From Cristatella mucedo (taxonomy: Eukaryota > Bryozoa > Phylactolaemata > Cristatellidae): a stretch of 64,000 bases of DNA. Position 1 is the stretch's first letter, and each line of letters begins with the position of its first letter. Below, in pieces: positions 56,740-64,000 of the stretch. The notes beneath the pieces were generated by a model. The model made no database searches, was not told the DNA's origin, and saw nothing but the letters and a program-made list of their open reading frames with translations. The stretch is from positions 57,501 through 121,500 of the forward strand of contig WPIO01000167.1 in the NCBI GenBank assembly GCA_009760855.2, read 5' to 3'. The translations under genes and the position numbers were made by a program.

Positions 56740-57930
56740 GCCCATTTTTAGTGTAAACGTCTCCACATAGCTAAACCTTAGTGCTGATTAGTAAGCATCA
56801 TAATCCATGTGAGTCACCTACCCAATCCGGAGGCGTAGTGAGGAAATTCGGTAGCTGTCAACAAAGTTTGAAAGGTCTCTCCTTTCCTTTTTTAAAGTTA
56901 TCACAAACTTGCTTCGCCGCCTAAGAAGTAAACCAAAATACCTTCTACCAGCCACTCTGAGTCAATAAAGGTCTTACTAATTGCTATAAAGTTACACCGT
57001 TGCTACCACAGCTGTAGCCAAGTTGATCTTTTCCGGCGTTGAACATGTCAAACTGGCATATTTTGGTTTAAAAATCAGTATTTTCTAGCGTTTTCGTCCG
57101 TGTGTTTCACAACGCCAAATTAAACTGTGGGTCCCGACCCCATCGGCGGTCTAAATATAGGAAAGGAATATCTTTAGCTTACTGAAGGAATGCTCAAAAC
57201 TGATACAGCCGTAGTTACAATCTCTTGCAAAGCAATTTTCACAGTAGGAAACACATCGCCTGCATACATATTAAGGAAATATGTGAGCTCGAATGTTTTC
57301 TTTAGTGCCCTGTCGTAACTTGTGGCAGGAAGCATTTTGCTATCGCATATTTCGATGTTATGCTGTTTTCCATCAAAGTAAGAACACTAGAAGCTCTGAG
57401 ATCAAGACATCGCCCATCAAGTTTTACATAGTAAAGTGTCTTCAAAAGCTTCTAGTTAGAAGCAACTTCACTTCAAACAAGAAACAGAACTCGGTATCAA
57501 GAGCTATAAGCCAGAGTATACCTAGTTGTAATTTCTTGTAAAAGAGAGTCTGTGCTATACTTTATTAATCTTGAAATATCTTCCTGCCCCGTTAAACCGA
57601 CCTTATAAGGGGATTCTTCAGGCATCTATGTCCTTCTAGGGATCCTCCGTTCAACTTCTGTTCTGCAAAACTCATAAATTTGTTTAATGAAGTAGCGATT
57701 ACTGGCACAGGCATTCTCGAAATCTTGACAAATCACGATTAAGTGAGGGATAGTCACAAGCAGCGATCTAAAAGTTTATTTTGGCACCATGCAGTTTTTT
57801 CTGACAGTGGTTAATCACCCTCTGAATACTGTAACAAAATTCAGCAGTGCAGCAAAGTGGAAGTTCAAAATAAACCACAGGAGACTGTCAAGGGTGAATG
57901 GCTGAGAGTTCGTTAGGCTGTGAGCACCAG
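56740..57930. other. AT-rich spacer between duplicates
   Basis: No exon or repeat recognised. Confidence 0.4.
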
Positions 57931-57937
57931 CCGAACG

Positions 57938-58436
57938 TGCTAAGGCTAGAGCCCCTTCGGTGTTTCTTTTCTATAAAGCTTGCAATGAAACTGTAGCTTA
58001 ACAGAGGCATATGTAACACTGTTGTTAGGCTACAGTTTGTTTTAAGTCTGTAAACGTGCTTAGCTAGATGAGTCAGCAATCGTCGAGTCTGTGTAAAGCA
58101 AGGACTTTTTTGAATTCAAGAATGGTATTCTTACGTGAAACCTTTTCAAAATATGCACTACCCATTTGGCTTATGGTGCCCCCTTAGCCTCAGCTAGTCG
58201 GGCCGTGTGATCAATTTTTTTCCCCAATGCAACATCTGCTAATTTTAGTCTATCCCTGGTTCCACAGTCGGATTTCCACCTAGTGATTTACGATCGTAAA
58301 AGCGGAATTTGCTTGTGTGTGGACTAGCTAAGGAATTCTAGTATCGGAGCACTGCACCGGAAATCCGAACCGAAAGAGCTCCGAGAGAATAAGCTAAGCC
58401 CTGTTTAGATATTGCGATACAGAGCTCCTGTGTTTG
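57938..58436. repeat. Segmental duplication, copy B, left part
   Basis: Aligns with 53318-53808. Ends with the 5-base GTTTG target sequence at the retrotransposon. Confidence 0.85.
58432..58436. repeat. Target-site duplication, left
   Basis: GTTTG, repeated exactly at 62826-62830. The empty copy A carries it once (53804-53808). Confidence 0.85.
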
Positions 58437-58742
58437 TGTGCTTCGATGCGCCTTGCACAAAGAACGCCTTGCACGAAGAACGCCAGCACAGAACCAACAC
58501 CAACAGTTTATTCTACTAAAGAGCAGAGGGAGCACGACTTCACTTGCCCCTCTCTCCCCACTGAATCCCCCTCCTAGCCCACGGCTGTTTCGGCCGACCC
58601 AGATGGTGAGTCCACCATCTGACTGTGGTTACAGGCTTGTCCAAACCACACCACAGGTGGACCACAGCTGTGCACCACTGGTGATGCTTCCGACAGCTGT
58701 TTAAGGAGGGAGAGGTACCAGCCTGCATATACTCCGACCACA
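58437..58742 (-). repeat. 3' LTR (306 bases)
   Basis: Begins TGTGCTTCGATGCGCC on the plus strand and ends CTCCGACCACA. About 22 substitutions and one 2-base indel separate it from the other LTR. Confidence 0.9.
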
Positions 58743-58839
58743 GGCTCCCTTGACCTTAAGGTCACAAGTTTCCAGCTGCTATGGGAGTAGTGCACTGTAC
58801 AATCGTTTAAGCAAACTCTTTTTTCCCCTGACGTACAGA

Positions 58840-59580
58840 TCAGTCCATGACGTCGTTGGAGAACCAATGTGGGTGCTGCAGTTCCGACTGCATGCGAAGC
58901 TGGTGGCCGCCCCTTTCCTCTGTCCCAGCATACTCATCATCTTCGCCTCTTATCTGGGAGAGTGCTGGCAGCTGAGCCGGTAAAACTGGCTCAGTGTCCG
59001 GAACTAGCCTGATGCCCGACACATGTCTTCGGATTCCGTTCACAATGACACCAAGGCCGTGAGTCCCCGAGGTCACATTCTCTTCCGGCCATTTTGACGT
59101 ACACTGAGCATCGGCTGGTTTCACATAAACCCTTTGCCCCGCTGTGTAGTTAATGGCAGATTGGGCGTTGCAGTGCTGTATCTTCTTTGGCTGGAGCGGG
59201 CACCGCCATTCATATGTAAATAACTGCCTGTGAGGCACGGTTTCGCCCTTTATCCCTTCAGTTGGCGCCGAATTGTACCAGTACACCATATCTAGTACTC
59301 CTCTACCGGTGCGAGCTGCCATGCCTTTAATAGTCCGATGCATGCGTTCGACTATGCCGTTGCCTTCCGGTCGGTAAGCACACCAGTAGACGGTCTCAAC
59401 GCCCCAGCGTTCGCAGAGACGCCGAACTGCCTCAGATCGGAACGAGGCGCTGTTGTCCATCAGAAGCTGCATAGGTGGGCCTGTCTCTCGAAAGATTTGC
59501 TGCAGCACTCTGGTGATAAGGTGCACCTCTTCGCTAGGAATGTGCCGCCATAGCGTAAATCTGCTGGGCCCACAATCCAT
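58840..59580 (-). CDS. Integrase core and C-terminus (retrotransposon)
   Basis: Second part of the integrase, continuing in frame after the TAG at 59590-59592. It retains the second Asp (LLMDNSASFRS) and the Glu (NGIVERMHRT), spaced exactly 35 residues as in D,D35E integrases. A C-terminal basic/aromatic region follows. The first catalytic Asp lies in the preceding frame (FAIDVTHYG). This is strand-transfer machinery for insertion of element cDNA, here disabled by the stop. Confidence 0.8.
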   Translation of the reverse strand: MDCGPSRFTLWRHIPSEEVHLITRVLQQIFRETGPPMQLLMDNSASFRSEAVRRLCERWGVETVYWCAYRPEGNGIVERMHRTIKGMAARTGRGVLDMVYWYNSAPTEGIKGETVPHRQLFTYEWRCPLQPKKIQHCNAQSAINYTAGQRVYVKPADAQCTSKWPEENVTSGTHGLGVIVNGIRRHVSGIRLVPDTEPVLPAQLPALSQIRGEDDEYAGTEERGGHQLRMQSELQHPHWFSNDVMD

Positions 59581-59589
59581 CAGCTTCAG

Positions 59590-61065
59590 CTATTTCTCAT
59601 CGCCGTAGTGCGTGACATCAATCGCAAAACGAGACCAGGGTTCGGTGACGTCAAGACTGCCTCGCTGCCACGAAATCGGCGACGGATCCACTGATCTGCA
59701 GCGAAGACAGGAACGAACAATTCGTTCTACATCGGTTCTGCGGATGTTCGCATTAGGGTGACATAGCCTCGCCAGGTATAGCGTCCTGTCGACGCCCAGG
59801 CGGTGCAGATTGTGGAATTGCTTGAGGTCGATATTGGGAGTCGTCAAACTGACCTCAGGAGCCACGGCACCGGTACAGCAGGTCGTGAACTTCAACCACC
59901 TTTGCAGTACTCCAGTCAGCTGGTCCGCTTTGTTCTCCGGCGACCTAACTAGGCTTACAGTCGTCTCCAGATTGCACTCCGTTATAATATCTCGGAGTAG
60001 GCCCAATCGTCGTCGAATTATCGCCTCTCCCATGCCGCGCGTCCTCACGGGTTTATCCCCATCGATCAATGACTTCAGCCAACCAAACACCGAAGTTGAA
60101 TCATTCACGATTTGGACTTTCTGAAGTCCCCACGCAATAGCGATGTTAAGGCCTTTGATGACGGCTTCTAGCTCGGCGGTGTTCATATGCGAAGTATCGT
60201 CCGGCTTTCGAAGCCAAGAGGCATCCTCAATCACTTTACCGTCAATCTCAAGGCACGTTCCAATAGCAATGCTGCTCGCATCGCACCACAATTTTCCACT
60301 GATGACATTGGACACCTGCCATGCTCCAGTCACTGGATCAGAAGCTAGCACCCTGCGATGGACGTCGTGAACAATTTCCAGAACCTCACTCGGTACTTTG
60401 CTGTCCCAGTTCTGATCGCTGGCTATACGTTTGAAATAACTGCAAGCGGGTCGCAGCCAGCCAGCTACCGGAAAATGCCCGACGAGTTGCCCACACCAAG
60501 AAAATAATTCTCGCCGCGTCAGCACTGACTGTACAGAGCCTATGGCATTATCTCGGCGCCATACGAGCTCGTTGCGTTTACTGTCAATGCGGAGGCCAAG
60601 GACACGACCACCCTCTAACTTTTCAGGTGGTTTTGCTTCCAGTCCGTACTCGCGGAGAAGCTCAATCACACGGTCGTTTGAGACGATATCATTGTTTGCC
60701 AACATGTCGTCGACATACGAATCCGTGCCGGATCTGACCCGCTCATCCATAGACAACAATTTATTTAATGTAACAGTCATTATTTTTGGTGCAACGTTAA
60801 GGCCGAAACCCAGGCGAGTCAGGCAGTATCGGCGGCCATGAAATTCAACCACCTGGTACTTCCACAATGATGGGTCTACGTGAATTTGCAAATAGGCCTT
60901 ACGCAGGTCCACGACGCTTATGTTTCGTCCCATTCGCCGCCATGCACGAAGTTTATTACTGCAGACGTCCCCTTCAGCCGTGTGGCTCGACACGAACTGG
61001 TTGAGCTCGCGATAGTCGAGAACGGGCCTCACTTTCCCTTTGCTGCTTTGGACCACCGCCATCAA
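59590..61065 (-). CDS. Reverse transcriptase, RNase H and integrase N-terminus
   Basis: A 491-codon frame. RT: KVRPVLDYRELN near the start, VVDLRKAYLQI (motif A, first Asp), CLTRLGFGLNVAP (motif B region) and SYVDDM (YVDD active site). RNase H: the acidic set in WCDASS, NTAELEAV, VNDSTSV and ENKADQL. Integrase zinc-binding region: FHNLHRLGVDRT, with the usual His pair apparently disturbed, and CLRCRSVDP. The first integrase Asp is in FAIDVTHYG. The in-frame sequence upstream belongs to the protease segment but is cut by a TGA at 61081-61083. The frame ends at a TAG. Catalytic residues are intact in RT and RNase H. Confidence 0.85.
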   Translation of the reverse strand: MMAVVQSSKGKVRPVLDYRELNQFVSSHTAEGDVCSNKLRAWRRMGRNISVVDLRKAYLQIHVDPSLWKYQVVEFHGRRYCLTRLGFGLNVAPKIMTVTLNKLLSMDERVRSGTDSYVDDMLANNDIVSNDRVIELLREYGLEAKPPEKLEGGRVLGLRIDSKRNELVWRRDNAIGSVQSVLTRRELFSWCGQLVGHFPVAGWLRPACSYFKRIASDQNWDSKVPSEVLEIVHDVHRRVLASDPVTGAWQVSNVISGKLWCDASSIAIGTCLEIDGKVIEDASWLRKPDDTSHMNTAELEAVIKGLNIAIAWGLQKVQIVNDSTSVFGWLKSLIDGDKPVRTRGMGEAIIRRRLGLLRDIITECNLETTVSLVRSPENKADQLTGVLQRWLKFTTCCTGAVAPEVSLTTPNIDLKQFHNLHRLGVDRTLYLARLCHPNANIRRTDVERIVRSCLRCRSVDPSPISWQRGSLDVTEPWSRFAIDVTHYGDEK

Positions 61066-61080
61066 GGGAATCAGCCCACC

Positions 61081-61812
61081 TCACTCCCCGTGAAAAGGTT
61101 GAAGCCAACCACACTTTATCCAGTCCTCTACTTCCCGTTCATATTCTGCTTCTAACTCAGCCGGGATGCGATATGACGACACACGGTTCTGCAGCAAGGG
61201 GGCCTGTACGCCGTCTTTCCAGTTCCAGTGCACGTGCCATGCGCCATCGTGGAATACTGCAGTAAAATCTTTGTCGGAGACTGTAAGTTCGCTCAAATTT
61301 CCGACCTTTGCAACGAGCAAAACGTCGGTGGCCGGGGGTGAGTGAGGGCAGGTTACACTGTTTCTTTCGCCGCGGATGCATCGGGTCGCTGGAACCTCAT
61401 CACCGAAGTCAACTTGGCCTTCACCACCTTGCCCTAGGCGGACGCCGCCTAGCGCTCTTATGACATCCATCCCAAGGATGATGTCCCAGCCAGCAATTAT
61501 ATCGGTCACCAAACAATTAAACTCCAGTGATACTTCTCTAATTAACAAGCAGACCTTACACGTAGAGGTACAGAGAGCTCGGTCACCGTTCATCATCAAT
61601 ATACCTTCCCTCGCAGGCTGCAGATCACGAGAGGAGGCCAGCACTGATGCAAGCACCGTGCGGGAGCAGCCGGTGTTGACAAGTGCAGTAGCGAACCGGC
61701 CATTTAACATCACGCCAATGGAGGGCAGTCGCGCCGAAGTCAAGCGGGACACGCTGGCGCAGGTGTTGATGATTCCCCTAATTCGTGTTTTGATCGCCGA
61801 ACTTTTTACCAC
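61081..61812 (-). CDS. Protease and pol N-terminus (retrotransposon)
   Basis: A retropepsin-like segment: MLNGRFATALVNTGCSRTVL, where the catalytic D-T-G reads N-T-G, then the flap region and IIAGWDIILGMDVIRALGG, the usual (I/L)LGxD motif. The end (VEDWIKCGWLQPFHG) leads into the RT and stops at a TGA. This frame is offset by +1 (equivalently -2) from the gag/zinc-knuckle frame and overlaps its end by a few codons, so a programmed shift is possible but unproven. The Asp-to-Asn change should abolish protease activity. Confidence 0.8.
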   Translation of the reverse strand: MVKSSAIKTRIRGIINTCASVSRLTSARLPSIGVMLNGRFATALVNTGCSRTVLASVLASSRDLQPAREGILMMNGDRALCTSTCKVCLLIREVSLEFNCLVTDIIAGWDIILGMDVIRALGGVRLGQGGEGQVDFGDEVPATRCIRGERNSVTCPHSPPATDVLLVAKVGNLSELTVSDKDFTAVFHDGAWHVHWNWKDGVQAPLLQNRVSSYRIPAELEAEYEREVEDWIKCGWLQPFHGE

Positions 61813-62002
61813 ACGCAGCAGCTAGATGATTCGGATCGCCGCAGATCCAGCAAAGTCGCGTGCGATGTCGGCTGCGAAAAGGCTGTTCGGTGCACCGCCT
61901 TGGCGAGTCCGGCCTAGACTGCACCACAGCGCCTCGGGTGTGAGCGCGTCGGTCCTCGAAACGGCCGGCGAGACATGCTTCACTTGACGAGACAAAGTTC
62001 CT
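61790..62002 (-). pseudogene. Nucleocapsid zinc knuckle, after gag stop
   Basis: The gag frame continues past the TAG (62003-62005) for about 65 codons and encodes CWICGDPNHLAAAC at 61811-61852. This is an exact CX2CX4HX4C retroviral-type zinc knuckle. It ends at another TAG. This shows that the nucleocapsid was part of gag before the nonsense change, or that it is reached by readthrough. Confidence 0.75.
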
Positions 62003-62485
62003 CTACATCTCAACCAGCACGGGCAAATCAGCTCTGGTAAGCGAGCACACTACTCGAATTTGCCGCATTATGTCATCGGGTAGGCCCGACACAAATGCAC
62101 ACTTCAGCAAAGACTCCGACGGATACGCTGGTGCCCCCGCTTGAGCAGCAAAGGCAATAGACGCCAAGCGAACAAGGTCGGCCAAGTAGACGTCTGGCGA
62201 CTCACCCTCGCGAAGTTTTCTGCTTGATAACTCGTCGTACGCGCGGAAGCTATCGGGCGAAAACGCGGCGCTTAGTGCGCGTTTCACCTTCATATAGTCA
62301 CATTTATCACTGTCCACCAGCCCTTCATAGACGGCAAAAGCTCCGCCGGTTAAGTACAAGGGCATGAGTGCAGCAAGATCGTCATCTTTAACCTTGTGCG
62401 TCTTGGCCACGGAGTCCAGTCCACGTACCCACTCGACGAAGTCCATTTTGCCGTCATAAGGTGCGATTTTGCCTAGCATTACCAT
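62003..62485 (-). CDS. Gag capsid-like protein (retrotransposon)
   Basis: A 160-codon frame starting MVMLGKIAPYDGKMDFVEWV, typical of Ty3/Gypsy gag. It continues with YLTGGAFAVYEGL, LSAAFSPDSFRAYDEL and YLADLVRLASIAF, the retrotransposon gag core. A further in-frame ATG at 62501-62503 is separated by a TAG two codons on. The start lies only 32 bases inside the 5' LTR. Confidence 0.8.
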   Translation of the reverse strand: MVMLGKIAPYDGKMDFVEWVRGLDSVAKTHKVKDDDLAALMPLYLTGGAFAVYEGLVDSDKCDYMKVKRALSAAFSPDSFRAYDELSSRKLREGESPDVYLADLVRLASIAFAAQAGAPAYPSESLLKCAFVSGLPDDIMRQIRVVCSLTRADLPVLVEM

Positions 62486-62517
62486 TGATGCCGTCTACTC
62501 CATCTCTAGAAATAGCC

Positions 62518-62825
62518 TGTGTTTCGATGCGCCTTGCACGAAGAACGCCTTGCACGAAGAACTCCAGCACAGAACCAACACCAGCAGTTTATTCTACTAC
62601 AGAGCAGAGGGAGCACGACTTCACTCGCCCCTCTCTCCCCACTGAATCCCCCTCCTCGCCCACGGCTGTGTTTAGGCCGACCCCGATGATGAGTCTACCA
62701 TCTGACTGTGGTTACCGGCATGTCCAAACCACACCACAGGCGGACCACAGCTATGCACCACTAGTGATGCTCCCGACAGCTGTTTAAGGAAGGAGGGGTA
62801 CCGGCATGCATATACTCAGACCACA
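62518..62825 (-). repeat. 5' LTR (308 bases)
   Basis: TGTGTTTCGATGCGCC ... CTCAGACCACA on the plus strand. In element orientation it has a TATA-like GAGTATATGC near its start and an AATAAA (complement at 62588-62593), which are promoter and polyadenylation candidates. Confidence 0.9.
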
Positions 62826-63394
62826 GTTTGTATGCACACAAAAATGCCCAAGCGAGGCGTCGTCTAGTCCCGATTGTCTTAATGGTAATCACTCGACATT
62901 CAGGAGTACGCCCGGCACCCCGCCTTCTGTGCCTGCTGCGTGATCAAGCGAAGCCTTGATGGTGTTCGAAGGAATCCATTGACCTAACGGCCGAGTCAAC
63001 TGCAGAGGTTTCGGAGTCCTCACCGACCGACACAATGGTCTCGCAGACTTTCCAGAAAACCATTCAGCTTAGAGTTTTGATTTGTCAATGAGCTTTCATG
63101 GTACTCTCCTTCTATAGATCACTCACTTGTATCTGGGAGATACGAGAGAGACGCCGAACGTTCTATGCTCTTACCGCGGACTTTGGCTTCAGCAACTGCT
63201 GCACCAGAAAGAAGACATCTACACAGTTAGACTTGGCGAAGGAAATAGTCTACAAATTGTCCGCTGTGATGCTTTCGAGGTTAACTTCCGAGATCGAGTT
63301 TAAAACATCCGAATATGCGCAAATGAGCAGCTGGGCAGTAACTGTAAACAGTGCGAAGCTCTGCATTGACCGTGCAAAGAATGTTTAATCGGAA

Positions 63395-63700
63395 ATGTAC
63401 AAATCGGGATCGAAGACATACAAAGCATACACGACGATGTAAAAAGCATGTAAATCAATAGACCATGAACAGAATATTTCAATGAAAACTTAGTAATCCC
63501 GCTCGAAGAAATACACAGTACATTCGAGGACGTAAAAAGCATGTAAATCCACAGACCGTGAACGGAATGTGAAAACGCACGAAACCCGCTCGAAGACATA
63601 TAGGAGGACTTAAAAATCATATAAATCCATTGACCGTGCACAAAATGTAAATTTACGAATCCCGCTCGGACATACAAAGAAATTGCGAGGACGTAACAAG
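63395..63700. repeat. 88-base minisatellite, copy B
   Basis: Counterpart of 54395-54700 with the same unit motifs; one unit is shortened near 63600. Confidence 0.7.
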
Positions 63701-63797
63701 ATGGTATTTCCAAATGCTTAAAAAGCTTGCGACTACATCGTTCGGAGGCGGGACTGGATGTTCAAGGATCGTAGCCGCCACCGCTCAGGGAAGCCGT

Positions 63798-63914
63798 CTA
63801 CGGCGGCAGCCTCTGCACCGTCTCAGCGGCTGCAGAGGCCGCCGCCACGGTTTGTCCCCTCCTCTGGCTGAGCTTGCGCTCCTTCATCCGGCGGTTCTGG
63901 AACCAAACCGTGAC
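63798..63914 (-). CDS. Caudal/Cdx-type homeodomain last exon (copy B)
   Basis: Reads VTVWFQNRRMKERKLSQRRG, then an Ala-rich tail (TVAAASAAAETVQRLPP) to a TAG at 63798-63800. Unlike copy A it keeps R53, the ERK basic end and the full tail. However, the acceptor before it is TTTTTGTGG rather than TTTTTTTGTAG, so the required AG is missing (63915-63916 are CC on the plus strand). The partner 5' homeodomain exon should lie just beyond 64000, judging from the 201-base intron of copy A. This may be the active gene using another acceptor, or a copy disabled at the splice site. Confidence 0.65.
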   Translation of the reverse strand, partial: VTVWFQNRRMKERKLSQRRGQTVAAASAAAETVQRLPP

Positions 63915-64000
63915 CCACAAAAAGGCACGGAACGACGCGGCAAATTTTGCGCTCCGTCTTCCGCTTGAGTCGGGCCCCGACTTCACCGCGTTTTCAGATG

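Larger units (their letters stand above)
58437..62825 (-). mobile_element. Ty3/Gypsy-like LTR retrotransposon
   Basis: A 4.4-kb element on the minus strand with two LTRs, TG...CA ends and a 5-base target duplication. Coding order is gag, zinc knuckle, protease, reverse transcriptase, RNase H, integrase, which is the Ty3/Gypsy order. The coding region is closed by in-frame stops (TAG at gag codon 3 from the first ATG, TAG after gag, TAG after the zinc knuckle, TGA before the RT, TAG inside the integrase). The protease Asp is Asn. No tRNA-complementary primer site starting TGG follows the 5' LTR. It is therefore inactive on its own. LTR divergence of about 7% by eye indicates a moderately old insertion. 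Confidence 0.9.
62826..64000. repeat. Segmental duplication, copy B, right part
   Basis: Resumes at GTTTGTATGC exactly where copy A continues (53804 onward) and runs off the window end. Includes CCATTGACCTAACGGCCGAG and the homeobox exon. Confidence 0.85.

Noticed and set aside
58438-58867. Small open frames in the 3' LTR and adjoining DNA
   Set aside because: The same frames recur in the other LTR, so they are LTR sequence and not genes.

Overview
The window looks like nuclear DNA of an invertebrate animal. It has spliced genes with GT-AG introns, a caudal/Cdx-type homeobox, a RING/B-box (TRIM) protein, lectin-like exons, long CT/GA microsatellites, and many non-LTR, SINE and LTR retroelement copies. 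Nothing bacterial is visible: no operons, Shine-Dalgarno sites or CRISPR arrays. The species cannot be fixed. A repeat-rich spiralian such as a free-living flatworm would fit, but that is a guess. Coding density is low, and most open frames are chance shadows or decayed repeats.

Region by region. (1) 1-30 kb is a tandemly duplicated accessory region. Related blocks recur at about 7.4-9.3 kb and 27.3-29.1 kb, with a partial copy at about 16.6-17.5 kb. They carry pieces of a secreted mucin-like/lectin family: hydrophobic leader exons, a cysteine-containing exon, Thr/Ser/Ala-rich exons and the C-terminal half of an F-type (F5/8C-like) lectin domain. Most copies are broken. (2) 20-37 kb is dominated by 3' parts of two non-LTR retrotransposon families, called LINE-A and LINE-B here, and by tRNA-derived SINEs. 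(3) 38.4-47.5 kb holds the best gene: a two-exon TRIM protein of about 787 residues whose 6.7-kb intron is full of decayed repeats. A small convergent minus-strand gene of unknown function follows at 47.8-48.5 kb. (4) 49-53 kb is again LINE debris. (5) 53.3-64 kb is a local segmental duplication carrying the 3' part of a caudal-type homeobox gene on the minus strand. The first copy has both homeodomain exons. The second has only its last exon inside the window and is interrupted by a 4.4-kb Ty3/Gypsy-like retrotransposon (58437-62825) with two LTRs and a perfect 5-bp target duplication. The first copy preserves the matching empty site.

The genes do not form one pathway. The coherent themes are (a) duplication and decay of a secreted mucin/lectin family, (b) duplication and divergent decay of a Cdx-type homeobox 3' end, and (c) LINE-A tails that are shared with a SINE and, at one site, flank an expanded CT array.
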